A stretch of 64,000 nt of DNA from assembly GCA_036504075.1 (NCBI GenBank), contig DASXVX010000052.1:186001-250000 (forward strand). The letters run 5' to 3'. Each line of letters starts with the position of its first letter. The first letter of the stretch is position 1. A program made the position numbers and the translations under genes. Positions 15,988 to 24,405 of the stretch are shown here, in pieces. A model generated the notes under the pieces. The model did not search any database. It saw only the letters and a program-made list of their open reading frames with translations, and was not told the DNA's origin. The DNA comes from DASXVX01 sp036504075 (GTDB taxonomy: Bacteria; Bacillota; Sulfobacillia; Symbiobacteriales; Symbiobacteriaceae).

Positions 15988-17573
15988 CGAGCAGCGGACC
16001 CGCACGGCCATGCGCCGCTATGCCATGGTGGGATCCCTGGCATTAGGAGATGTGCCCCCGGGGGGAGCGCGGCGCGTTTCTGCGCGAGCAAAGCCGGCGG
16101 CATCGCTTCTCGGTTTCTACCCTCAAGCGCTATTGCCGGCCGTACCGGGAACAAGAGCTAGACGGCCTCAAGGCCAAGCAAGGCCGCTCGGACAAGGGGA
16201 AGGCGCGCACGATCCCCCCGGAGGTTCTCCAGCAGGCAGTCGCACTGCGCGAGGCTGACCCAGCCCGGAGCACGTTTCACGTCCTCACCATTTTGGAGCA
16301 GATGTATCCGGATCAGAAGGGGACGATCAAACGTTCCACATTGGCCAGGCACTTCCAGCAGCTCGGCAAGACCCGGCAGGCCCTGCGCAAGGAACCGAAG
16401 GCCAGCTACCGGCACTTCCGGAAGCGGCACCGTAATGACCTGTAGGAAACGGATATCTGCTTGCCGGATCTGCCGGTACGGGACACGGACGGCCAGGTCA
16501 AGAAGGCGGTGCTGGTGGCGATTCTTGACAATGCCACGGGCTTTTGTGTTGGTGGGGAGTTCCACGCCACACAGGATGGCGGCATTGTGGAGTCTTGCCT
16601 CAAGAAGGCGATGACCGCGTACGGTCTACCCCTGGCCATCTACCAGGATAACGGGGCGCAGTTCGTGGCCGAGCAGATTCGGGAGGCATGCAACACACTG
16701 GGCATCCAGCACCTGCGTGCCCGCCCCCGCTATGGCCAGGGCAAAGGGCAGATCGAGCGCCACTGGCGCACCGTCCAGGAGTCGGTGGTGCCCGAAGTGC
16801 TGGCCATGGGGCGCATCCTTGCGCTGGTGGAGCTAAATCGCTATTACCGAGCCTGGATCGAACAGTACTACCATAAGAACCCCTACAGTGACCTCCAGCA
16901 GCCGCCCGAAACGCTATGGGCAACCGATCCGGCTGCGCTGAGAACGGTAGACGCAGTGACCCTGGAAGCCGCCTTTTTGCTGCGCACGGAGCGTACCGTC
17001 AGTGCCACCGCCCTGGTCAGTCTGGACGGGGTCAAGTATCTGGTTCATGACGACCTGACCGGTGAGGAGGTCCAGGTTCGCTACCATCCGCGCCAGCGGG
17101 AACGCATTCAGATTTGGGTGCAGGGTCGCTTCCTTCAGTACGCCGAGCCGTATCAGATTCCCGCAAATTCGCCCAAGCGGTCGAAACGGGAACCGGACCC
17201 GGCACGCCGACGCGTAACCGGCGGTCCCAACCTCCTGGAAATGCTGGCAGAGGAACGCGAAGAAAAGCTGACCGCTCGGGTGGAGGCCCTGCGGGCCATG
17301 GGGTATTTGACCGATCAGCAGCCCCTTGGCTTCACGGAGACCGAGTTCGTGACCATCTTGTGCACCATCTTGCAGCGCTTCCTGGAGGTCGTAGAAACGC
17401 AATGGGTATTCGACACATGGCGGCGCTGCGGTGGCCTGGACCGGGCATGCACCACGACGGCGCTCACCCGGTTTGCCGCTCGCCAGGGACTCAAGATGCA
17501 CCTGGCCTATTACCTGGACGCAGTCGAACGGGCACACCTGCAGGCCCGCAAAGGCGGTGGTCACTCTGTTTGA
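15980..17573 (+). pseudogene. DDE (rve/Mu-type) transposase, broken
   Basis: The original protein of ~525 residues starts at ATG 15980 with GGAGGTG 6 bases upstream. Three pieces are visible. Residues 1-28 end at a G/C-rich slip near 16056-16062, then the frame continues as GAFLREQSRRHRFSVSTLKR (HTH), and at 16442-16444 a TAG interrupts DL*ETDICLPDLP, most simply a Trp TGG changed to TAG. The rest is intact: catalytic D in ETDIC, D in YQDNGAQF, E in GQIERHWR, then the Mu-type C-terminal beta-barrel (VSLDGVKYLVHDDLTGEEVQVRY). The triad survives but sits behind a stop and a frameshift, so the gene is inactive unless rescued. The family is the transposase of Tn552/Tn7-like elements that use an AAA partner. 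Confidence 0.8.
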
Positions 17574-18351
17574 GAAGCACTTTGGGTTCAGTGCAATCCC
17601 TTTCCGTAAGGATATCCCACCCCTGGCCCTGTTTCCGTCCCGCGCCCACCAGGAACTGGTCACCCGGCTGGTCCAGGCCATCCCACGCGCTGAGATTATG
17701 TGCGTGACCGGTGACATCGGCGCTGGAAAATCAACGGCACTGCGGGCCGCACAGCATAACTTGAGCCCTGCCCTGTACCGGTTCGTTTATGTACCCAACC
17801 CCAACATGGCGGCCCGCGATCTCTACCAGGAACTCCTGCGGGAACTGGGGGTGCAACCCCCCTGGAGCACGACCAGCGCCCGCCGCCAACTCCGGGATGC
17901 CTTTCAGGCCCTGCGCGAGGATGGACGGACCCCGGTCGTAATCCTGGATGAAGCCCACAAGATGCCACCTGGCCTTCTGGATGAGTAACGCACGCTTACG
18001 AACTTCAACCTTGACTCGACCCCGGTCTTCGCGCTGGTCCTGGCCGGTCACCCCGACCTGAGCCGCTTGCTCTCCCGGCGTGGAAACGAGGCTTTATCGC
18101 AGCGAATTGACTTCCGGTTCCATCTGACCGGTATTGGACTGGGATGAAACGAAGGCAAGTGTTGCCCCATCTCACCCTCGCCGGTGTCACCCGGCCGGTC
18201 TTTACCGACGATGCCTTGCGGCTGCTCTTTCAGCACACCTCCCCGCCGGGTCAACGCGCTGGCCTTGCAGGCATTGGAAGTGGCCTACCTTCAGCAACAC
18301 GAACTCATCGACCTCACGACACTGGAAATGGTGACCGCCGACGCTTCGTGA
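17557..18351 (+). pseudogene. ExeA/TniB-like AAA ATPase of the transposon, broken
   Basis: The frame begins at GTG 17557 inside the end of the transposase gene (VVTLFEKHFGFSAIPFRKDI), the classic start of ExeA/TniB-type ATPases. Walker A is GDIGAGKSTALRA (~47-59) and Walker B is TPVVILDEAHKM (~124-135). A TAA at 17986-17988 interrupts DE*RTLTNFNLDS, then the frame resumes with FALVLAGHPDLSRLLSRRGN and QRIDFRFHLTGI. Two more frameshifts follow near 18140 and 18240, and the last piece is ALALQALEVAYLQQHELIDL. In working elements this protein selects target DNA and activates the transposase. At least one stop and two frameshifts make it a pseudogene. Confidence 0.78.
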
Positions 18352-18387
18352 ATCACGGCAAACAAAGTCGACAGGTGATGAACCATT

Positions 18388-18669
18388 ATGCTCGGGGCCA
18401 CGGTACGCACCACGGTATTGCCAGAGTTCGAGGTGGACGTCTATCCCACCGACGACGACCGCCCCTCTGCCCGCCAGGCATACGTGTTGATTCTCCGCGA
18501 TGGACTGGTAGGATCTTTGGAACTGGTCTTTCCCTCCGCTCAGGACCTTCAGGAATTCCTCCCCAGCACTCGGGAGGCCTTTGCCACTGCCAAACAGGAG
18601 GCGAAGGCCCGCAAGGCGAGGTCGCGGAAGCAACCGGCCACACCCTTCATTCAGGTAACGCAGTTCTGA
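18388..18669 (+). CDS. Small accessory protein at the 3' end of the transposon
   Basis: 93 residues from ATG 18388, ~37 bases after the ATPase remnant. The sequence (MLGATVRTTVLPEFEVDVYP, then QAYVLILRDGLVGSLELVF) suggests a small beta-rich domain followed by a basic helix (KQEAKARKARSRKQ). Mu/Tn552-type elements of Firmicutes often carry such a short third or fourth gene. It is open and undamaged. No function can be named. Confidence 0.5.
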   Translation: MLGATVRTTVLPEFEVDVYPTDDDRPSARQAYVLILRDGLVGSLELVFPSAQDLQEFLPSTREAFATAKQEAKARKARSRKQPATPFIQVTQF

Positions 18670-18710
18670 AGTAGTCAACCGGGAAAAGGAGTGCCCTCTC
18701 CCTTTGGGTT

Positions 18711-19228
18711 TCACAAAGAGAAATGACCCGGCTCACCCAATGTGGGCAAGTCCGGGTCAAACAATCTGAGACGCAACACACCGTGTGCTCTTTTCCGCTT
18801 GACCTCTCCTGGCGATTCGTTAGGCCGGTCCAGCAGCGCATCCACATGACGGGCGTCGACGCAGCGGACCTCAGGATGGAAAAAGAGGACCTCCTCCCAT
18901 TCGAGCAGCTCATCGTCCACGAAGACGCAGGCATCAAGCCCGACGTTGAGAGTCCGGGCGACGGTTCTGATGGATTCGTGTTGGAGGTGGACGTTGATCT
19001 GCGCGAAGATGAAATAGTCTAGCAACTCCAGCCTCTCCAGTTTGGCCAGTGCCCCTGCTTCGTTGTTTTTGCTGGCGATCGATTAGAGAGCACCCCGGTC
19101 ATCCAGTTCCCGGAGGACCCTTTCGACGCCGGGCGCAAGGTCACGTCCCCGTTCCCCTGCAGGAAGCCATCCCATAACGTGTTGTCCAAATCCCAGATTA
19201 CACACTGGGCCTGCTTCCGGCCAATCAC
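18711..19228 (-). pseudogene. Second FkbH-like HAD gene, truncated and broken
   Basis: GTG at 19228 has a GAGGAGG site 8 bases upstream and begins IGRKQAQCVIWDLDNTLWDG, the HAD motif I of FkbH proteins. A one-base slip near 19135 and a TAA at ~19083 (ALQSIASKN has become AL*SIASKN) interrupt it. It then continues LLDYFIFAQINVHLQHESIR and ACVFVDDELLEWEEV up to about residue 140, where similarity ends near 18800. The C-terminal acyltransferase-like half is absent. It parallels the intact FkbH gene at 20558-21616 but is divergent, so it is an old duplicate or a second pathway gene lost from the operon end. It starts 37 bases after the AT stop. Confidence 0.75.
18718..18758 (-). terminator. Probable terminator of the polyketide operon
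   Basis: On the minus strand TGACCCGG and CCGGGTCA pair around inner arms CCCA/TGGG, and the stem is followed by TTTCTCTTTG. It lies at the end of the last leftward gene remnant of the operon, between that operon and the rightward transposon. Confidence 0.6.
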
Positions 19229-19265
19229 GTATCAAACCTCCTCTGCCGCTCCCAGTCGGAACGAA

Positions 19266-20522
19266 TCAGACCGTCTGCCGCTTCGCCACGAAGTCCTTGA
19301 ACAGGTACTGGGTACCGGTCTCTTCAAAGATCAGGTTGAAGGATTCCTGCTGTTCTTCCGCCGGTAGCCGCTTGGTCTGCATGATCAGCCGCAACAGCTC
19401 CAGCGCGTCCTTCATCTCCGGCAGGGAAGGAGCCCTGCCTTCCCGGTCCAGGCGGGCCTGGAGATCCTGAATACGCCGGTAAGGGTTCAGGACGCCCTCC
19501 TGGAACGATGCCTGATCCCAGTTTCGGTTCGGTAACGCGGCACCCATCGCCAGACACCGGGAGACAACGGAAGGGGAAGCCTTCGCCGGTTCTCGGCCCA
19601 CCTGGAGTTCAGCTCGGTCCTCCCTGACCCCAAAGCACAGGGCGCGCACATCATCCCCGGACCCGCTGATCAGGTTGCTCAGAACATTCTTTGCGCCCAT
19701 CTCCACAAAGAGGGTGACACCGTGCCGCTTCAGGAAATCGATGCTGTGCTGCCACAAGACCGGCCTTACCAGGTGCTGAACCAGCGTCTCCGCAAGGCTG
19801 CCCGGCCCCTGATAGAGGTGGGCGGCCACGTTGGATACGACGGGGTAACGGATGTATCCGAACGAGCATTGCTGAAGCGCCTCGCTGAGTTTCAGCACCG
19901 CTTCTTCCATGAGGGAGCTGTGCATGGGTGCTGACCCATACAGGGGGGTTACCTGCCCCCCCAGGTCGAGAATCCGCTCTTCCACCTTCAGGACGGCATC
20001 CCGGTATCCGGATATGTCCGTCTGGGTCGGCGAGTTGTAGCAAGATACAGCCACATGCTGCTCTTCGGCTGACACGCGGGCACATTCGGCCTCCACGGCC
20101 CTCGGGTCGATTCCATCCACCACGGTCATCGCACCCGTGTCGGTGACTGCAATGGCCTCCGCCAACTTCCCCCGGAGGTGCACAATTCGGAGGCCGTCCG
20201 GGAACCTGATGCCTCCGGCGCAAATAAGTGCGGAGTACTCCCCGAGGCTGTGCCCCGCGCAAAACTGCGGCGCCAGCCCGATCTGCTTCATATACACCCG
20301 GAACAGAGCTACACTCAGGGTCACCAGACCCGTCCAGGCATTGTCGGCCCGACTCAACTCTCCAACTCCGCCCTCAAAGCACACCTTCGCCAGGTTGTAG
20401 CCCAGCACGTCGTTAGCTTCCTCGAACGTGTGGCGTGCGATCTCGTGTTGATCACAGAGGCTTCTGCCCATGCCGACAAAGTGTGAACCCTGGCCTGGAA
20501 AGAGGCAGGCGATTTTCTCCAT
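19266..20522 (-). CDS. Free-standing acyltransferase (trans-AT)
   Basis: 418 residues. It is the only AT in the window and none of the PKS modules contains one, so it acts in trans. The fold of malonyl transacylases is complete: the oxyanion loop FPGQGSHFVGMG (~8-19), the nucleophile elbow GHSLGEYSAL (Ser ~92), the conserved Arg in VHLRGKLAEA (~117) and the catalytic His in APMHSSLM (~200). After the AT proper (~290) comes a C-terminal extension (NRNWDQASFQEGVLNPYRRI) also seen in trans-ATs. The start is set by AGGAGGA 5 bases upstream. It follows the hydroxymalonyl-ACP genes, 35 bases after FkbH, so it may accept that ACP-bound unit, as ZmaF does in zwittermicin; a general malonyl-CoA role is the alternative. 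Confidence 0.9.
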   Translation of the reverse strand: MEKIACLFPGQGSHFVGMGRSLCDQHEIARHTFEEANDVLGYNLAKVCFEGGVGELSRADNAWTGLVTLSVALFRVYMKQIGLAPQFCAGHSLGEYSALICAGGIRFPDGLRIVHLRGKLAEAIAVTDTGAMTVVDGIDPRAVEAECARVSAEEQHVAVSCYNSPTQTDISGYRDAVLKVEERILDLGGQVTPLYGSAPMHSSLMEEAVLKLSEALQQCSFGYIRYPVVSNVAAHLYQGPGSLAETLVQHLVRPVLWQHSIDFLKRHGVTLFVEMGAKNVLSNLISGSGDDVRALCFGVREDRAELQVGREPAKASPSVVSRCLAMGAALPNRNWDQASFQEGVLNPYRRIQDLQARLDREGRAPSLPEMKDALELLRLIMQTKRLPAEEQQESFNLIFEETGTQYLFKDFVAKRQTV

Positions 20523-20557
20523 GTGCTCCTCCTGAAGAGTCTCTCCCTCAAAAGTGA

Positions 20558-21616
20558 TCAGCCAGCGAGAGTCTCCGCCACCTCGAACTGCACGTAGTCG
20601 GGCACGGGCCGGGTTTGACTGAGGTCACCCTCCAGCATGACCAGCCCGTTCTCCTCCTTCACCTCGGTGAACCCGGCAAACTTATACGTGATGTACATCA
20701 TACGATTCCGATCGGTGGGCACGAACTCAGCCTGAAGGCGCACGTTCGCCTCCTTGGCCAGCCGCATGATGTAGTTGAGCATGAGCGAACCCACGCCCCT
20801 CGACATGACCCGGCAGGACATGAGCAGGAGCTTCAGTGTCCAGATCTCCTGGCCGCATTCAACCAGAGCCAGGCCGATCTTCCCGTAGGTCCCGTACTTG
20901 TCGTCCAGGTCGGCGATCAGGAGCTTGTGCCGGTCAGACTTCCGCAGCTGGTCCAGTTCCTCATAGGAGTATGTGTAGCCGGTGGCGTTCAACTGGTGGG
21001 ACCTGACAGTAAGCTCTTCCGCGCGCTGAAGGTCGCCCTCGCCGACCGGCGTAATGCAGAAGCGCATGCCAAGTGAGGCCAGGAACTCCTCCTGCGCCCC
21101 CTCAAAGCCGGCCTCTGCAGCGTTCCGCCGGATATCGCTCATGTACAGACGCCGGCGCAGCCGCGAGTCTTCCGTGATAAACCGCGGATTCATCTCCGGC
21201 ATCGCAAGCAGGCGGTTCACATCTGCGGCATCGATACAAAGCACCTGGGGGACGGTAAAGCCAACCTCTTCCCGTTCAAACGCCTGGTCGTCGACAAAGG
21301 CCAGCGTATCGATGCCTATGTTGATCAACTCGGCGATCTTTTTGACCGAGCCCGACTTGGCATTCCAGTTGATGTGCGGGTACAGGAAGTACTCGTCCAG
21401 GCCCAACTCCTTGAGCTTGGACATGGCCGTATCGTAGTCGTTCTTGCTCGCAATCGACTGGAGGATGCCCCGGTTGTCCAACTCCCGTATCACGTCTGCA
21501 ATTCCCGACCGAAGCCGGACCTGGGTATCCTCAAGCAGGACACCTTCCCAAATGGTGTTGTCCAGGTCCCACACTACGCACTTGATCTTCCGCTCGCCGT
21601 GCTCAGACTTTCCCAT
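20558..21616 (-). CDS. FkbH-like HAD-IIIC glyceryl-ACP transferase/phosphatase
   Basis: 352 residues, the normal FkbH length. HAD motif I is VVWDLDNTIWEGVLLED (~14-30), motif II is in SIASKNDYDTA and the acidic motif is LAFVDDQAFEREEV (~105). The C-terminal half (~170-340) is the GNAT-like portion (RAEELTVRSHQLNATGYTYS). FkbH proteins take 1,3-bisphosphoglycerate, dephosphorylate it and place the glyceryl group on a dedicated ACP. RBS GGAGGG is 7 bases upstream. The gene lies 12 bases after an acyl-CoA dehydrogenase and in the same operon as the discrete ACP and a 3-hydroxyacyl-CoA dehydrogenase, the full set for hydroxymalonyl-ACP. Equivalent to FkbH/ZmaN by family; substrate is inferred. 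Confidence 0.92.
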   Translation of the reverse strand: MGKSEHGERKIKCVVWDLDNTIWEGVLLEDTQVRLRSGIADVIRELDNRGILQSIASKNDYDTAMSKLKELGLDEYFLYPHINWNAKSGSVKKIAELINIGIDTLAFVDDQAFEREEVGFTVPQVLCIDAADVNRLLAMPEMNPRFITEDSRLRRRLYMSDIRRNAAEAGFEGAQEEFLASLGMRFCITPVGEGDLQRAEELTVRSHQLNATGYTYSYEELDQLRKSDRHKLLIADLDDKYGTYGKIGLALVECGQEIWTLKLLLMSCRVMSRGVGSLMLNYIMRLAKEANVRLQAEFVPTDRNRMMYITYKFAGFTEVKEENGLVMLEGDLSQTRPVPDYVQFEVAETLAG

Positions 21617-21628
21617 AGTAACCCTCCG

Positions 21629-22762
21629 TTACATGGTCTTGAACGCGTGATTGGCAATCAGCACCTCATGCATCTGGGACGTTCCTTCCACGATCTCGTT
21701 GATCTTGGCATCCCGGAAATACCGCTCAACAGGGTAGGCCGGACTGCAGCCGTTGGCACCGTGAATCTGGATCGCGTCGCCGGCGATTTTGGTCAGCATG
21801 GTCGACGCAAAATACTTGGCCACCCATGTCTTCATAATGGAATCAGGGTCGCCTACGTCCTTGAGGTGGCCAGCCTCCAGGCAGAGCAGCCGGGCCGCCT
21901 GGATGTTCACGACCATCTCCGTGACCATCTTCTGAATCAACTGATTGCTGCGAAGGGGCTCCCCGAACTGCTTGCGCTGCCGGGAGTAGGCCACGCTGCT
22001 TTCCAGACAGCCCTGTGCCAGGCCGACACAGCCACAGGCGATTGAATACCGCCCATAGTCCAGGCAGGTCAGGCCAATATGGGACCAACCGGTGCCGACC
22101 TGTCCAACCAGACTGGCAGCAGGAATGGCGCAGTTCTCCAGGGTAAGCTCGGCCAGCATCGAACCCCGTGTGCCGAGCAGACCGGACATCGGCTTGACGC
22201 TGAACCCCGGTGTGTTCCGCTCCACCAGGAAGGCCGTGGGCTTCCCCTCGCAGCGGGCCATGACCAGGAATACATCGGCGATCTGACCCATGGTGATCCA
22301 TTTCTTATGGGCATTCAGGACATACTGGTCCCCGACACGTTCAGCGGTCGCCTCCATGCTCTTCGCATCGCTGCCCACGTTGGGCTCGGTCAGGGCAAAG
22401 GCCCCGATTTTCTTTCCGGAGGCGAGTTTGGGAAGCCAGTAATCCCGTTGCTCTGGCGTACCCCAGCGCAGCATGCCCAGGGAGACCATGCCGTGTACGG
22501 TGAGAAGGCTCCGTACGGCAGAACACGCCCGCCCGATCTCTTCGTTCAGGATCCCGATGGTCACCATGTCAAGCTCCAGCCCGTCATACTCTCTGGGGAT
22601 CAGGGCGCCAAGCAGACCTTTCATGGCCACCTCCCCGATCAGTTCCTCGGGAATCCGTTCCTCGCGGTCATTCTGACCGGCATAGGGCATCACGTACTCA
22701 TCCGCAAAATCACGAAACTGATCCTTGTAATTCTGTTGTTCGGCGGTTAACTCCAGCTTCAT
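21629..22762 (-). CDS. Acyl-CoA dehydrogenase-like flavoprotein (FkbI/ZmaE-like)
   Basis: 377 residues, the standard acyl-CoA dehydrogenase length. The N-terminal helical domain begins LELTAEQQNYKDQFRDFADE. The FAD-binding middle has GAFALTEPNVGSDAKSMEAT (~120-140) and VLNAHKKWITMGQIADVFLV. The C-terminal domain has RKQFGEPLRSNQLIQKMV and IQIHGANGCSPAYPVERYFR. In methoxymalonyl and hydroxymalonyl pathways this enzyme performs the second oxidation of the glyceryl-ACP-derived unit. It sits between the discrete ACP and FkbH genes. A GGGGG-type site precedes the ATG. The catalytic role on an ACP-bound substrate comes from family and context; general fatty-acid oxidation is unlikely given the neighbours. 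Confidence 0.9.
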   Translation of the reverse strand: MKLELTAEQQNYKDQFRDFADEYVMPYAGQNDREERIPEELIGEVAMKGLLGALIPREYDGLELDMVTIGILNEEIGRACSAVRSLLTVHGMVSLGMLRWGTPEQRDYWLPKLASGKKIGAFALTEPNVGSDAKSMEATAERVGDQYVLNAHKKWITMGQIADVFLVMARCEGKPTAFLVERNTPGFSVKPMSGLLGTRGSMLAELTLENCAIPAASLVGQVGTGWSHIGLTCLDYGRYSIACGCVGLAQGCLESSVAYSRQRKQFGEPLRSNQLIQKMVTEMVVNIQAARLLCLEAGHLKDVGDPDSIMKTWVAKYFASTMLTKIAGDAIQIHGANGCSPAYPVERYFRDAKINEIVEGTSQMHEVLIANHAFKTM

Positions 22763-22809
22763 TTGTGCACCCCCAGCAGTGATGGCAGCCAGCCCAATCT
22801 ATAGAAACA

Positions 22810-22831
22810 GAGGGGGGCTTCCGCCCCCCTC
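22810..22831 (-). terminator. Strong hairpin between the ACP and acyl-CoA dehydrogenase genes
   Basis: Perfect 9-base arms GAGGGGGGC and GCCCCCCTC around a TTCC loop. On the minus strand it is followed by TGTTTCTATAG, a broken T-run. It lies in the only larger gap (119 bases) of the cassette, so it may attenuate the downstream genes or protect the upstream mRNA end rather than stop transcription completely. Confidence 0.5.
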
Positions 22832-22881
22832 CACACGTATCCCCTCTGCTTCGGGGGCTCCAACCCCAAACCCATGCCAGC

Positions 22882-23127
22882 TTAGCCAGCTTTGGCTTGC
22901 TTGCTCTCGACGAAACTGGCGATTGCGGCAATCGTACGGAAGTTATTCAGGTTCAGATCCTGGTTCTCGACCTTCACCCCAAACTGCTTTTCGATAAACA
23001 GCACAAGTTGCATGGCGAATAGTGAATTGACGACGCCAAGGGAGAAAATGTCTTCGTCATCCTGCAACTCGTACTTCCGGAAGAACCGTGACAGAAAGCT
23101 CCTCACCCGTGCTTTGATTTCATCCAC
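22882..23127 (-). CDS. Discrete acyl carrier protein (FkbJ/ZmaD-like)
   Basis: 81 residues from GTG 23127. The phosphopantetheine site lies in FSLGVVNSLFAMQLVLFIEK, with Ser ~36 preceded by Asn instead of the usual Asp. This NSLFAMQL form is characteristic of the carrier proteins that hold methoxymalonyl and hydroxymalonyl units (FkbJ, ZmaD). The following GVKVENQDLNLNNFRTIAAI completes helix II and III. It would carry the glyceryl unit from FkbH through two oxidations and deliver it to a trans-AT. It lies 24 bases after the 3-hydroxyacyl-CoA dehydrogenase stop, in the same operon. Confidence 0.9.
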   Translation of the reverse strand: MDEIKARVRSFLSRFFRKYELQDDEDIFSLGVVNSLFAMQLVLFIEKQFGVKVENQDLNLNNFRTIAAIASFVESKQAKAG

Positions 23128-23151
23128 GTTCTACTGCCCCTATCCTCTGTT

Positions 23152-24009
23152 TTAGAATTCCTCTGCTTCTGGGTACGTGAAAAAGCCCTGGCCTGACTTC
23201 CGGCCCAGGAGTCCGGCGTCGACCATTTTCCTGAGCAGGGGACAGCACCGGAACTTGGGATCCTGGTAGCTTTCATACAGAACCTGCAGCGAATCAACAA
23301 CCGTGTCCAACCCGATCAGGTCGGCGGTCTCGAGCGGCCCCATGTTGTGGCCAAAGCACTTCTTGAAGATCTCATCGACGTCCTTGGGAGACGCTACCTG
23401 ATCCTGCACTACATAAGCCGCCTCATTCATGAACAGGTGTGAGAGCCGGTTGGAAACAAAGCCCGGCAGGTCGTTGACGACAATACAATCCTTACCGAGC
23501 GCACGGAGGAAGGTACGGGTGGTCTCCAGAGTCTCCTCCGAAGTGTGGTAGCCCCGAATCACTTCCACAACCGGCTTCATGGGCACCGGGTTCATGAAGT
23601 GAATGCCGATCACTTGGGAAGCCCGCCGGGTCAGGCCACCGATTTTGGTGATCGAAATGCACGAGGTATTGGCTGCAAATACGCAGGATTCCGGGCAGAT
23701 CCGGTCCAGTTCCCGGTAGACCTCCTGCTTGACCTCCCACTTTTCCGTGACGTTCTCAACGACGTAGTCCGCCGTGCTCAGTTCGTTGTAGTCAGTAGTG
23801 AACCGAATGCGGGCTACGATCGTATCAGCATCTTCAAGTCCTTTCGAGAAGAAGGCCTGAAAGCGGATGTTCTTGTGAATCTCCGCTTTGGCATGCTCCA
23901 GGACCTCCCGGGACAGGTCAACCAGAATCACCTGATAACCGGCCAGGGCCACGTTGTGAGCAACGCCGATGCCCATCACGCCGGCACCGATTACACCTAT
24001 GGTTTCCAT
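23152..24009 (-). CDS. 3-hydroxyacyl-CoA dehydrogenase family protein (FkbK/ZmaG-like)
   Basis: 285 residues. An N-terminal Rossmann domain opens with GVIGAGVMGIGVAHNVALAG (~5-24) and an Asp that selects NAD (VILVDLSREV). The catalytic His and surrounding signature follow at ~140 (VIGIHFMNPVPMKPVVEVI), then DLPGFVSNRLSHLFMNEA and the C-terminal helical domain ending DAGLLGRKSGQGFFTY. It oxidises the glyceryl-ACP C3 position in the FkbK/ZmaG role. RBS AGGAGGT is 7 bases upstream. Together with the ACP, acyl-CoA dehydrogenase and FkbH genes it makes the four-gene set; the FkbG O-methyltransferase that would complete methoxymalonyl-ACP is missing. Confidence 0.9.
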   Translation of the reverse strand: METIGVIGAGVMGIGVAHNVALAGYQVILVDLSREVLEHAKAEIHKNIRFQAFFSKGLEDADTIVARIRFTTDYNELSTADYVVENVTEKWEVKQEVYRELDRICPESCVFAANTSCISITKIGGLTRRASQVIGIHFMNPVPMKPVVEVIRGYHTSEETLETTRTFLRALGKDCIVVNDLPGFVSNRLSHLFMNEAAYVVQDQVASPKDVDEIFKKCFGHNMGPLETADLIGLDTVVDSLQVLYESYQDPKFRCCPLLRKMVDAGLLGRKSGQGFFTYPEAEEF

Positions 24010-24026
24010 GGACTACCTCCTGGTGC

Positions 24027-24398
24027 TTAACGCACAAGCTTGTGCAGGGTCGCGGAGGCGAACTTGATGGCGACGATCCCTGTCAGCATCAAGAAGGCGG
24101 AGCGGTACGAGTTGACGAACGGCAACTTGAGCCCCATCAGCATCCCAACGATCACGTAAGCGGCAGCGGCGCCCAGTAGGCAGCCCAGAATGATGAACGG
24201 GTCGAGCCAGTTGATCGTCGCCACCTGCGTGAGGAGGGCGAATGTGCACGCGGCAAACCCGACGATCGCCAAACCGACAAACGCCGAACGTTCATCCGCG
24301 ACCCACGGCAGCTTCTTCCCCATCAGCCAGCCGACAATGAATACCACCAACACGACACCCCACACCGCCTGCAACGCCAGAAACCCACTCGTCTTCAT
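24027..24398 (-). CDS. Small integral membrane protein of the PKS operon
   Basis: 123 residues with four hydrophobic segments: FLALQAVWGVVLVVFIVGWL, FVGLAIVGFAACTFALLTQV, FIILGCLLGAAAAYVIVGML and FLMLTGIVAIKFA. Two repeats are visible, each with a GMLMGLKLPFV or GWLMGKKLPWV loop followed by R/Y-SAF, so the protein looks like an internal duplication of a two-helix unit. It starts 7 bases after the stop of the terminal PKS gene, with AAGGGATG as its site, and is clearly in the operon. I do not recognise the family. It could be a membrane anchor, an immunity or export helper for the product; no catalytic residues are evident. Confidence 0.75.
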   Translation of the reverse strand: MKTSGFLALQAVWGVVLVVFIVGWLMGKKLPWVADERSAFVGLAIVGFAACTFALLTQVATINWLDPFIILGCLLGAAAAYVIVGMLMGLKLPFVNSYRSAFLMLTGIVAIKFASATLHKLVR

Positions 24399-24405
24399 TT
24401 GCTGC

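Noticed and set aside
19266..24009. Methoxymalonyl-ACP as the cassette product.
   Set aside because: No O-methyltransferase (FkbG type) is found among the genes, so hydroxymalonyl-ACP is the better reading unless the enzyme lies outside the window.
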